This document shows, piece by piece, positions 10,418-17,910 of a DNA stretch of 37,928 bases (position 1 is its first letter; every line of letters begins with the position of its first letter). The notes below the pieces were generated by a model. That model did no database searches and had not been told where the DNA came from. It saw only the letters and a list, made by a program, of their open reading frames with translations. The position numbers were made by a program, and so were the translations under genes. This DNA is from Paenibacillus maysiensis (GTDB taxonomy: Bacteria > Bacillota > Bacilli > Paenibacillales > Paenibacillaceae): positions 1 through 37,928 of the forward strand of contig NZ_ASRY01000156.1 in NCBI RefSeq assembly GCF_000520815.1, written 5' to 3'.

Positions 10418-12721
10418 GTGTCGATAAAAATCAAAATTACGATCATTTTGTCGGGGTCCGTTCTGTTTATCCTTTTGTTAAATATTGTACTCAACTATTA
10501 CACGACCCACGAAAATTTAAGAAGTGACAGTGAAACGAAAATGGTTCTGACGGCCAAGATTATTGGAGGAGCCATTGAACAAACTCAACAAAGCTGGGTG
10601 GCCGTCGACAAGCAGCTTGGATATAAGTTGTGGCTATCTGCCACGCTGGCTGCCAGCCAGCTTGATCCTGATATTGATCATGTTACGCAGGAACAACTCG
10701 AACAGCTGACCAAGCGCAGTGGGGATATTGATATTTCCCTGATGGTGCGTGATGGGAAGGGGTACAAAGTTGCCAAATCGTCCAATCCGAAAGAGATATT
10801 ATCAGGCGATCCATTGACAGGGTATTGGAAAAATGCAGTTGATCAATTATATGAGCATGGACAGGCTGGAAGGGTGCATGGTCAAAGTCTGGATCATTTT
10901 TGGACCGGAGCATTTGACTATACAGGCTCAGATGCCACGCATATTAACAAATGGGGATTTTATTATGACCAGAAGCGTAACTATATGATCCGAATCTCCT
11001 TTCAGGACAGTGAAGTGCAAAATTTTATACCGATCCTCAGCCCCGATGAAATCGTAAAGCAAACCCAACAAGTGGATTACCGCATCATGGAGATAACTGG
11101 AATTAACCCCACAACCTTCGGTGGCCCTACGATGGATAACCATGGAAACGACCGAAAATATTATTACATGTACAACAAACCGATCCGATTCGGCACTTAT
11201 CAACTAGCGAGGGTAGAGGAGGATCGTTTGGCTGTTTCCAAGGCCATGTTCTCCGGGGAGAGTATTGTACAAGACTGCTATATTAAAGGCGAACGGGTCC
11301 TCGTCAGTTACATACCGTTTTATCCGGCTAACCGTAACGCCTATGTCATTCGTATTGTTATGAATTATGATACGATCTCTTCCGTTATTTATAAGCAATT
11401 AATCAGTCTGATTGCCATCTCTATTGTCTTACTGGAGGTTGTAATCATTGGCAGCTATGTGCTGGCAAGTTTGTTTGTCCGCCCCATTCAGTCGATATTG
11501 GGAAAAGTGAACGAGATGGCTGACGGCCATTTTGACACACGACTACAGATTAAGGGCGGTCATGAGCTTGCTCAGCTTGGTGAACGCATCAATGCGATGG
11601 CCTACAATCTAGGGATGTATACACGGAGACTCGAACAGATGTATGAGGAGAACCGTTCTGTAAAAGAACATCTGGAGTCTGTTATTAATCAGACGGCTGA
11701 TGCGATTCATGTGACCGATCAGGATGAGCGTATCATCCGGGTCAATCATGCTTTTGAAGCCCTGTACGGCTGGACCAAAAAAGAATTGGTCGGACGTAAA
11801 CTCCAGTTCGTACCGCCACAGCAAGAGGAAGCGTGCAAATTTCAGAAGGAAAGATTGCTTCAGGGAGAGAGTATGGTGTCTATTGAGTCCATTCGAATGC
11901 GCAAGGATGGAAGTACGGTAGAGATTAGTATGAGCATGTCGCCCATTCTGGATGAAGGAGGCGAGATCCTGGGATTCATCAGCGTCTCGCGCGACATTAC
12001 AGGCCGCAACCGGATGGAGGAATTGCTGCGCAGATCGGAGAAACTGACGACGGTAGGACAACTGGCGGCAGGAGTTGCGCACGAAATTCGTAATCCGCTG
12101 ACCACGCTGCGTGGGTTCCTCCAGTTACAGCAGCAAAATAAAGTGCTGAATCTGAAGCATAATGATATTATGCTGTCCGAGCTGGATCGTATTAATCTGA
12201 TCGTCAGCGAATTTTTAATATTGGCAAAGCCGCAGGCGGTACATTTTCAGAAAAAAGATGTGCGTTATATTGTAAGTGACGTCATTTCCTTGCTTGATAG
12301 TCAGGCGCATCTGCTAGGCATTGTGTTCAATCTTGAAGTAACGGAGGAGCCTGCCTTCGTATATGCCGAAGAAAATCAGTTAAAGCAGGTATTCATTAAT
12401 TTGCTTAAAAATGGTATGGAGGCCATGAGCAAGGGCGGTACGATAACGATTCATTTGTTCTTGGAGGGAGAAAGCGTTAAAATCTTCATACGGGACCAAG
12501 GGACGGGCATTCCCGCAGAGATGCTGTCCAAGCTGGGGGAACCTTTTTTCACAAACAAGGAAACAGGTACAGGACTCGGACTTATGGTCAGCCAGCGTAT
12601 TATACAGAGTCATAAAGGCACACTGGATATTGATAGCATAGAGGGAGAGGGAACGACAGCCCTTGTGCAGCTTCCAACTGCCGAGCCTGAGCCATTGGAT
12701 GGGCAGCAGAAGGAAGCGTGA
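10418..12721 (+). CDS. Membrane PAS sensor histidine kinase, sporulation-kinase type
   Basis: 767 residues. A first membrane helix (about 7-29) is followed by a large extracellular sensor domain (about 30-315). A second helix (about 320-345) leads to HAMP (about 345-400), PAS (about 425-545), HisKA with His555 in AAGVAHEIRNPLTT, and the ATPase with the N-box NLLKNGMEAM, DQGTGIP and TGTGLGL. The motif GVAHEIRNPLTTLRGFLQL is that of B. subtilis KinA/KinB/KinE-type kinases, which feed Spo0F and Spo0A. No response regulator is adjacent, consistent with an orphan phosphorelay kinase. GTG 10418 follows AGAGGTGAG. Its specific signal is unknown. Regulation by DnaA is suggested by the boxes upstream. 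Confidence 0.9.
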   Translation: MSIKIKITIILSGSVLFILLLNIVLNYYTTHENLRSDSETKMVLTAKIIGGAIEQTQQSWVAVDKQLGYKLWLSATLAASQLDPDIDHVTQEQLEQLTKRSGDIDISLMVRDGKGYKVAKSSNPKEILSGDPLTGYWKNAVDQLYEHGQAGRVHGQSLDHFWTGAFDYTGSDATHINKWGFYYDQKRNYMIRISFQDSEVQNFIPILSPDEIVKQTQQVDYRIMEITGINPTTFGGPTMDNHGNDRKYYYMYNKPIRFGTYQLARVEEDRLAVSKAMFSGESIVQDCYIKGERVLVSYIPFYPANRNAYVIRIVMNYDTISSVIYKQLISLIAISIVLLEVVIIGSYVLASLFVRPIQSILGKVNEMADGHFDTRLQIKGGHELAQLGERINAMAYNLGMYTRRLEQMYEENRSVKEHLESVINQTADAIHVTDQDERIIRVNHAFEALYGWTKKELVGRKLQFVPPQQEEACKFQKERLLQGESMVSIESIRMRKDGSTVEISMSMSPILDEGGEILGFISVSRDITGRNRMEELLRRSEKLTTVGQLAAGVAHEIRNPLTTLRGFLQLQQQNKVLNLKHNDIMLSELDRINLIVSEFLILAKPQAVHFQKKDVRYIVSDVISLLDSQAHLLGIVFNLEVTEEPAFVYAEENQLKQVFINLLKNGMEAMSKGGTITIHLFLEGESVKIFIRDQGTGIPAEMLSKLGEPFFTNKETGTGLGLMVSQRIIQSHKGTLDIDSIEGEGTTALVQLPTAEPEPLDGQQKEA

Positions 12722-12745
12722 CAGTAGAAATGGAGGGTACACAGG

Positions 12746-13447
12746 TTGCGCATTAACAAGTTTATCAGCGAAACCGGTTTTTGCTCGCGCCGGGAGGCGG
12801 ACAAGCTGGTAGAGAGCGGCCGCGTGACGATTAACGGCGAGGTGGCGGTGCTGGGCAGTCAGGCGGAGGAGGGCGACGATGTCCGTGTGAACGGCAAGCC
12901 ACTCCGCGAGAAGTCCGGTCACGTATATATTGCTTTGAACAAGCCGGTGGGTATTACAAGCACGACAGAGAGCCACATTCAAGGGAATGTTGTCGACTTT
13001 GTGGGGCACCCGCAGCGGATTTTCCCCATCGGACGTCTGGATAAAGATTCGGAAGGTCTCATTTTACTTACCAATGACGGAGACATTGTGAATAAGATTT
13101 TACGGGCGGAAGGCAAGCATGAGAAGGAATATATCGTAACGGTGGATCGACCCGTCACACCATCTTTTGTGCAGGGAATGTCCACAGGTGTAAAAATACT
13201 CGGTCAGCGGACGCTCCCCTGCGAAGTGACACGTGTATCTGAGTACGTATTCCGCATCATCTTGACAGAAGGGAAAAACCGTCAGATCCGGCGTATGTGT
13301 GCTGCCTTTGGCTATGAAGTGAAGAAGCTGCAACGTCTGCGGATTATGAATATTCGATTGGGGTCGCTCAAGAGAGGTGCCTGGCGTGACCTGACAGAGA
13401 CGGAGAAGCAGGAGCTAGGTGAGATGCTGAATTATACACTCAGCTAA
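12746..13447 (+). CDS. RsuA/RluF-family pseudouridine synthase
   Basis: Isomerises a uridine in rRNA to pseudouridine. 233 residues. An S4 RNA-binding domain (about 1-55, MRINKFISETGFCSRREADKLVESGRV) precedes the catalytic domain. The catalytic Asp is in GRLDKDSEGLILLTNDG, and KNRQIRRMCAAFGYEVKKLQRLRI is the C-terminal signature. The sequence looks closest to RluF (23S position 2604) or RluB-like enzymes; the exact target cannot be fixed by eye. TTG 12746 follows GGAGGG (12732-12737) and lies 24 nt after the kinase stop, so the two may be co-transcribed. Confidence 0.92.
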   Translation: MRINKFISETGFCSRREADKLVESGRVTINGEVAVLGSQAEEGDDVRVNGKPLREKSGHVYIALNKPVGITSTTESHIQGNVVDFVGHPQRIFPIGRLDKDSEGLILLTNDGDIVNKILRAEGKHEKEYIVTVDRPVTPSFVQGMSTGVKILGQRTLPCEVTRVSEYVFRIILTEGKNRQIRRMCAAFGYEVKKLQRLRIMNIRLGSLKRGAWRDLTETEKQELGEMLNYTLS

Positions 13448-13522
13448 GCCTGAGAGCTTCTCATGGCTGATAGATGGTACGGCAATGGATAGGACAAGAG
13501 GCAGAGTGGAATAGCACAATGA

Positions 13523-13563
13523 AAAGGCACCAGCTGCATAAAAAATGCGGCGGTGCCTTTGTC
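13523..13563 (+). terminator. Bidirectional terminator
   Basis: AAAGGCACC (13523-13531) plus GCTGCAT pair with ATGCGGC plus GGTGCCTTT (13552-13560). It sits between the convergent pseudouridine synthase and motB genes. Confidence 0.88.
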
Positions 13564-13581
13564 TATATAACATATGCATAA

Positions 13582-14409
13582 TCAACCTTTATTCGCGCTT
13601 GAGGTAGGACTGATAACTTGTGTGCCGTTCTGATATTTACGTAGTACGGAAATTTCGACACGGCGGTTTTTGGAGCGTCCTGGACCATCCTGATTGCTTG
13701 CTAGTGGACGATACTCACCATAACCGATGGATACAAATTTGGTTGGATCAAGCTGCGGATTGAGCAGCAAAATGCGCAAGAAATTCAGAGATCGTTTGGC
13801 ACTCAAATCAAAGTTGGACGGAAACTGACTATTGGAAATCGGCACATTATCTGTATGGCCTGATACGATGACATCATATCCGGGAAATTGCTGGAGCATG
13901 CTGGAGATGGACTTGGCTAGCTTTCGTGCTTCCGGTTTTACCTCAGCCTGACCCGATGAAAACAAGGCGTTATCACTAATGGTGATCATGAGCTGGGATT
14001 GGTTCAGCTTCGTATTGAGCAGCGAAGTCAGACCATTATTTTCAATATACTGATCCATCTGCTTTTTGAGCTTTTTCAAATCTTCTTCTTCCCGCTGGGC
14101 GAGTTGCTTTTGCAGTTCCGCCGTAGAGGTTGCTTTAGATTTTACTGGTTCTGATACCTGCTCCTTGTTCTTACCCATATCATTGGCTGAAGTGGTCGGA
14201 TTAGCAGAAGAGTGCTCCAGAATCCCTGAGCCTCCGTTAAAGGCTGAACTCATGGATTGGGCCATTTCCTCGAATTTTTTGGCGTCGAGTGAACTCATCC
14301 CGAATAAGACGATGAAAAGAGCTAGCAGAAGGGTCATCAAGTCGGAATATGGCAACAGCCAGCTTTCGTCGGCATGCTCCTCGTGCGGTTCATGTCTTTT
14401 TTTACTCAC
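13582..14409 (-). CDS. motB: Flagellar stator protein MotB
   Basis: The peptidoglycan-anchored stator subunit of the flagellar motor. About 275 residues. After a short charged N-terminus comes the single membrane helix PYSDLMTLLLALFIVLF, whose Asp carries the ion. A Ser/Asn/Lys-rich linker with a Lys/Glu coiled coil (about 95-130) leads to the OmpA-like domain (SGHTDNVPISN, NFDLSAKRSLNFLR, GYGEYRPLA, NRRVEISV). I start it at GTG 14409 (MSKKRHEPHEEH), just before the motA stop at 14402-14404. ATG 14421 is in frame but its ribosome site would touch the start codon. The pair is translationally coupled. Confidence 0.95.
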   Translation of the reverse strand: MSKKRHEPHEEHADESWLLPYSDLMTLLLALFIVLFGMSSLDAKKFEEMAQSMSSAFNGGSGILEHSSANPTTSANDMGKNKEQVSEPVKSKATSTAELQKQLAQREEEDLKKLKKQMDQYIENNGLTSLLNTKLNQSQLMITISDNALFSSGQAEVKPEARKLAKSISSMLQQFPGYDVIVSGHTDNVPISNSQFPSNFDLSAKRSLNFLRILLLNPQLDPTKFVSIGYGEYRPLASNQDGPGRSKNRRVEISVLRKYQNGTQVISPTSSANKG

Positions 14410-15196
14410 CGGAATCCCCATCCTTCTCGGTCAGGGTAGCCCGTTCGGTCGGAGTCAGGAATATCGTCAGCTTCTGGCTGATCGCAATGGTGGATATACC
14501 TGATTGAATCGACAGCAGGCCTTCGACCATCATCAATTTAAGCTCTACCTCTTTTTTGGATAACCGTTTCAGCTTGTTGGACATTGGATGCCACAGCACG
14601 TAACCTGTAAAAATACCGAGCAACGTCGCAATAAAGGCAGCCGCGATGGCATGAGACAGCTTTTCCATGTCACTAAGGTCGGCCAGAGCGGCAATCAGAC
14701 CTACGACGGCACCGAGTACCCCGAGCGTCGGAGCGTACATACCAGCTTGAGAGAAGATCAGCGCGCCTGAGCGGTGTCGATCCTCAGTAGCATTAATGTC
14801 CTCCATTAGAACATCCCGTACGAATTCCTGATCATTACCATCAATAATCATACGCATACCACCACGCATAAAGGGATCGTCGATCTCCTCTACCTTGGAT
14901 TCCAGCGCAAGCAGACCTTCGCGACGGGTAATGGATGCCCATTCGGTAAACGTGCCGATGAGCTCTTTACGTTCCAAAAGCTTTTGTTCCGTGAAAATAA
15001 CCTTGAACAGTTTTGGAATCCGTTTGATTTCTGCCATTGGGAAGGCCATAAAAATACTTGCTGCTGTTCCGACAAAAATAATCATGTAAGCAGCGGGATT
15101 GTTGACCAAGTTGATCACTGGCGCGCCTTTGAGAATCATCCCGACGACCAATGACATAATCCCGAGTACAAGTCCGATAATGGTTGAAATTTGCAT
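14402..15196 (-). CDS. motA: Flagellar stator protein MotA
   Basis: The four-helix stator partner of MotB. 264 residues from ATG 15196, which follows GAGGTG and gives MQISTIIGLVLGIMSLVVGMILKG. An upstream in-frame start at 15301 would add 35 charged residues and overlap the promoter. Helices lie at about 3-22, 32-50, 145-170 and 180-205. The conserved cytoplasmic loop (TRREGLLALE, FMRGGMRMIIDG) and the helix 3-4 signature (GMYAPTLGVLGAVVGLI, AFIATLLGIFTGY) are intact. No flagellar cluster is next to it. Confidence 0.96.
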   Translation of the reverse strand: MQISTIIGLVLGIMSLVVGMILKGAPVINLVNNPAAYMIIFVGTAASIFMAFPMAEIKRIPKLFKVIFTEQKLLERKELIGTFTEWASITRREGLLALESKVEEIDDPFMRGGMRMIIDGNDQEFVRDVLMEDINATEDRHRSGALIFSQAGMYAPTLGVLGAVVGLIAALADLSDMEKLSHAIAAAFIATLLGIFTGYVLWHPMSNKLKRLSKKEVELKLMMVEGLLSIQSGISTIAISQKLTIFLTPTERATLTEKDGDSGE

Positions 15197-15291
15197 GATA
15201 CACCTCATCCATGAGAATAGATTTTGAATCCTTTCATGCCGCCGGGGTCTTCCTTGCCCCAGGCACGTCATTACAAGACGGATTATAGTAT

Positions 15292-15318
15292 TTATCGACA
15301 AAACTCTCTTTTTTGTTA
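15292..15318 (-). promoter_or_regulatory. SigD-type promoter of motAB
   Basis: On the minus strand TAAC (15318-15315), 15 nt and GTCGATAA (15299-15292) fit the motility sigma pattern TAAA-N15-GCCGATAA with one mismatch in each element. The leader to motA is about 90 nt. Confidence 0.65.
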
Positions 15319-15339
15319 AGTACGAATTTCCGGTATAAT
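15312..15339 (+). promoter_or_regulatory. Promoter of the 97-aa gene
   Basis: A perfect -10 TATAAT (15334-15339) has a TTTGTT (15312-15317) 16 nt upstream. It overlaps the -35 of the divergent motAB promoter. Confidence 0.5.
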
Positions 15340-15383
15340 AAGGTGATTATCTAATGAATGGTGGAAGAATTGGAGGAAATGGC

Positions 15384-15677
15384 ATGGGAGTGAAGCACGG
15401 ACGGGAGTATGAACAAATTTTGAACGATTTGACAGAGGCTGTGGGACACATTCCGGATAGCTATGAATTTTTCGAAATGGAAGCAGAAGATTGGGACAGG
15501 TTGGACCCGGCAGGGCGTCAGGAAGTCAATGAAGCGCTGGCGGAAGACCTGTTTTATGCGCTGGGTACAGAGCCCGTTATCGCTGTGGGCAGCGGCGTTG
15601 TCATCTATGAACCGGAGCAGCACCGTATCTATGTGCTCATTGGAGATGAGGAACTGACGTCGGTACCTTTGATTTGA
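15384..15677 (+). CDS. Conserved hypothetical protein (97 aa)
   Basis: I recognise no family. 97 residues, strongly acidic (many Glu/Asp), soluble, with a helical first half (GREYEQILNDLTEAVGHI) and beta strands at the end (PVIAVGSGVVIYE, RIYVLIGDEELTSVPLI). ATG 15384 follows GGAGGA (15372-15377); an ATG at 15354 is in frame but has no ribosome site. It is transcribed divergently from motAB. The 118-nt gap to the next gene shows no terminator. Confidence 0.8.
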   Translation: MGVKHGREYEQILNDLTEAVGHIPDSYEFFEMEAEDWDRLDPAGRQEVNEALAEDLFYALGTEPVIAVGSGVVIYEPEQHRIYVLIGDEELTSVPLI

Positions 15678-15795
15678 GCAGGCCGTCTTATGGATTTATC
15701 AACGGGGCCGTGGTAATATGGACACCAATATATCGTAGTTTTGGTCGCATTCAAGCGGCTGAAAGGCTTCCGTATAAACGGGGAGGAGTCGTATC

Positions 15796-16095
15796 ATGCC
15801 TTTTACACAAGAAGAGATTGAAGCACATCTGGAGAAGCTGGAGGGCTGGGAACTGGAGGAAGGACGATGGATTGTCCGGAAATATAATTTTTCCAGTTTT
15901 ATGAAAGGGATTGCATTCGTGGATGAAGTTGCTGCTATATCGGAAGCATTTAATCATCATCCATTTATTACGATTGATTATAAGACCGTGACCCTGCGTT
16001 TAACCTCCTGGGATGACGGTGGCATTATGGCCGTGGATATAAAGGAAGCCCAACAATATAATGAAGCTTTTGAGAAAATGCGTAGCAGTCATTGA
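15796..16095 (+). CDS. Pterin-4a-carbinolamine dehydratase
   Basis: Dehydrates 4a-hydroxytetrahydrobiopterin or a related pterin; in bacteria without aromatic hydroxylases it may serve folate or molybdopterin metabolism. 99 residues, the usual length. The signature FNHHPFITIDYKTVTLRLTS with its double His, followed by WDDGG, marks the active site. ATG 15796 follows GGGGAGGAG (15779-15787). Nothing nearby is a pterin gene, so the substrate is open. Confidence 0.93.
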   Translation: MPFTQEEIEAHLEKLEGWELEEGRWIVRKYNFSSFMKGIAFVDEVAAISEAFNHHPFITIDYKTVTLRLTSWDDGGIMAVDIKEAQQYNEAFEKMRSSH

Positions 16096-16115
16096 GCTGT
16101 TCATGGTCTGCCGTA

Positions 16116-16174
16116 TGATAAAAGCGCCTTCGATATACAACAATGCCGTTGTATGCCGAAGGCGCTTTTATCAT
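16116..16174. terminator. 59-bp palindromic bidirectional terminator
   Basis: ATGATAAAAGCGCCTTCG (16116-16133 side) pairs with its complement at 16157-16174, and ATACAAC (16135-16141) pairs with GTTGTAT (16148-16154) inside. It separates convergent genes, and its right arm contains the stop codon of the minus-strand acetyltransferase. Confidence 0.88.
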
Positions 16175-16677
16175 AGAACACGAGGCTGGTGGTCGGGATG
16201 ATATACCATACAATGAAATGGCTTCTTGCCATCGGGAGTCTGACGTTCATAGGTATCCGTAAGCTCAAATCCGGCTGCCTTGTAAGCCCGAATGGCGCGC
16301 CCATTCCAGGTCAGCACCTCCAGATCAATTTCATTCTCCGGGTTGCGTCGTCTGGCTTCCTCGGCAATGGCACGGACAAAATCGGCGCCTCTGCCATGTC
16401 CACACAATTCGGGGTGCATTCCCAGACCCAGCCGGGTCACGCCAATCATCGGGAAATATTGAGCAAATCCGGTTAGTGTGTTCTCGTCATCCAGTACGGC
16501 AACATATTGCTCTTGGCGAAGCGTGGGGCTTCCAAATTCGACTTCAAGCGCCTTCATTTGTTCCCAAGGTAGCCAGCCGTATATGTTGTAGGGTGGATCA
16601 TAGCGCCACTCACATATCGCAGCCGCCTGCTGTTCGTCCATCGGTACGATCCGGTAGTTAGATATTGAGGCAGGCAT
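16171..16677 (-). CDS. GNAT family N-acetyltransferase
   Basis: 168 residues of GNAT fold: strand NYRIVPMDEQQAAAICEW, then TGFAQYFP, then the acetyl-CoA motif A region LGLGMHPELCGHGRGADFVRAI, and the C-terminal motif NGRAIRAYKAAGFELTDTY typical of protein or small-molecule acetyltransferases. Substrate unknown. ATG 16677 follows AAAGGAGG on the minus strand. It is unrelated in detail to the acetyltransferase at 8896-9495. Its stop codon lies inside the terminator palindrome. Confidence 0.9.
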   Translation of the reverse strand: MPASISNYRIVPMDEQQAAAICEWRYDPPYNIYGWLPWEQMKALEVEFGSPTLRQEQYVAVLDDENTLTGFAQYFPMIGVTRLGLGMHPELCGHGRGADFVRAIAEEARRRNPENEIDLEVLTWNGRAIRAYKAAGFELTDTYERQTPDGKKPFHCMVYHPDHQPRVL

Positions 16678-16764
16678 GTCTTCCCATCCTCCTTTTACAA
16701 GTACTTAAACCATTAACAACAGATTGTAGACAAGTTGTTGGGGATTGGCAAGCGTGTTTATTTC

Positions 16765-16879
16765 ATACCCAAGTCGGGTATACATTCAATAAGAAGGCTT
16801 TACTGCCCATATGCTCCCCCAGCCGTGACGGTAAAACCGACGATGTTCGCAAAAACTGAAACCTTTTGAGGTGCCAGTT
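16765..16879 (-). ncRNA. Unassigned three-hairpin element
   Basis: Three consecutive hairpins in the 300-bp gap upstream of the acetyltransferase gene. First, ATACCC (16765-16770) with GGGTAT (16776-16781). Second, GGCTTTAC (16796-16803) with GTAAAACC (16831-16838). Third, AACTG-aa-ACCT (16854-16864) with AGGT-gc-CAGTT (16869-16879). The second stem has a G-U pair only if the minus strand is transcribed, which favours that strand. The G-rich stretch CTGGGGGAGC lies in the second loop. I match it to no known riboswitch. It could be a leader RNA, a small RNA or a dispersed repeat. Confidence 0.35.
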
Positions 16880-16914
16880 CGTCAGTAACGATAACGTTTC
16901 TGATGTTGTGGACA

Positions 16915-16955
16915 TAAAAAACCGCAATTCGATTCCGTCCAGAATCAAATTGCGG
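16915..16955 (-). terminator. Terminator of the NlpC/P60 gene
   Basis: CCGCAATTCGATTC (16922-16935) pairs with GAATCAAATTGCGG (16942-16955) with one wobble. On the minus strand it is followed by seven T. Confidence 0.92.
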
Positions 16956-16980
16956 CTCAGGGTTAGCTTGCTGTCGTTAG

Positions 16981-17481
16981 TTATTCTACGTTGTCGTCAT
17001 CAGGAACTTCAGAAGCTACGGCGTGGTAAGCGTCTGTGCTCATAATTCTTTTTGCACCAACATAGCGGTTAGCGTAATAGTTTTCGTTCAGTGAGCTAAC
17101 AATTACACCACGTGAAGTTGAGGAGTGGGCAAATTTCCCTTCACCTACGAAGATACCTACATGGGAAATGCCTCTTCCTGTGGTGTTGAAGAACACCAGG
17201 TCACCAGGTCTCATTTCATCGCGGGATACGGAAGATCCCATTTTGAATTGTGATCCGGATTGATGGGGCAGATTAATTCCCAGTTTTTGATATACATACA
17301 TTGTGAAGCCGGAGCAATCGAACCCTTCGAGTGTAGTGCCTCCGCTTCTGTAGTTCGTTCCTTTGGCATCTTGGATGACCTGGTCCATCTTAGAGTCTGC
17401 AAATGCACTTCCTCCACCGAATGTAAAAGATGTAAAGGCAATGGCGAGACTCATGGCTGCGATCGTTAGCTTCTTCTTCAA
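16981..17481 (-). CDS. Secreted NlpC/P60 peptidoglycan hydrolase
   Basis: A cysteine peptidase that should cut the gamma-D-Glu to meso-DAP bond of wall peptides. 166 residues. A signal peptide (MKKKLTIAAMSLAIAFTSFTFGGGSAFA) leads straight into a single NlpC/P60 domain: catalytic Cys in GFDCSGFTMYVYQ, His in GRGISHVGIFVG, and the third polar residue following in FAHSSTS. There is no SH3, LysM or CBM targeting domain, so it is a minimal enzyme. TTG 17481 follows AAGGGG (17497-17492) at 10 nt. Its leader is a c-di-AMP riboswitch and a WalR-like box lies further upstream. Confidence 0.94.
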   Translation of the reverse strand: MKKKLTIAAMSLAIAFTSFTFGGGSAFADSKMDQVIQDAKGTNYRSGGTTLEGFDCSGFTMYVYQKLGINLPHQSGSQFKMGSSVSRDEMRPGDLVFFNTTGRGISHVGIFVGEGKFAHSSTSRGVIVSSLNENYYANRYVGAKRIMSTDAYHAVASEVPDDDNVE

Positions 17482-17497
17482 AAAAAATATACCCCTT

Positions 17498-17618
17498 CCA
17501 ATGCCTGCGAGGTTAGCTTAAGGATTCGGTAGAAGGTTCCCCTATGACCACTCTGTTGCGAGATCAATTCACCCAAACTGGTTCCCCCGCTTCCCAGGTG
17601 CCAGGAATTAGGCTTAAC
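17498..17618 (-). ncRNA. c-di-AMP riboswitch (ydaO/yuaA type)
   Basis: Read on the minus strand, the conserved blocks appear in family order: GCCTAATTCCTGG, GGGGGAACCA, GGGTGAATT, AGGGGAACC, CGAATCC and AGCTAACCTCG. The ends (AAGCCT near 17615 and AGGCATT near 17501) can form P1. The family senses cyclic di-AMP and turns off wall hydrolases and ion transport genes. The ribosome site (17497-17492) follows directly after P1, and an eight-T run (17487-17480) overlaps the start, so both translational and terminator control are possible. Confidence 0.92.
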
Positions 17619-17686
17619 TTAAGATGTGCACCTTGGAGAGCAGTATTCACAATAACGATGTTTTGAAGGTAAAGGTTACAATAAAG

Positions 17687-17703
17687 ATTACAAAGTTGTT
17701 ACT
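17687..17703 (-). promoter_or_regulatory. Candidate WalR (YycF) box
   Basis: AGTAAC-N5-TGTAAT on the minus strand (17703-17687) matches TGTWAH-N5-TGTWAH with one mismatch. A further TGTAAC follows at 17680-17675. WalR controls NlpC/P60 hydrolases in B. subtilis, so the position about 70 bp above the riboswitch makes sense. I could not fix a promoter between them. Confidence 0.45.
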
Positions 17704-17910
17704 ATCAGTTCACTGCGATTATTGTAACAAAGTCGGCTGGCTTTGGCAAATGTTTCATCGCAAAAAGTTACAAAAAAAATCCGCTCCCTTTATCGCGGGA
17801 ACAGATTTTGTTAAGAGTATTCAGTTATGTGCCGTTTGCTTGGATATGAATGGAGATGGATAGTTGTCTTTGGACAGCCAGAAATTGCTCGGGAGGAACG
17901 GAGTGAAGGT

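Noticed and set aside
16763..16948. 61-codon minus-strand frame
   Set aside because: It runs through a clear terminator and the three-hairpin element, with no ribosome site.
17624..17863. 79-codon + strand frame upstream of the riboswitch
   Set aside because: No ribosome site, and it covers the regulatory region of the NlpC/P60 gene.
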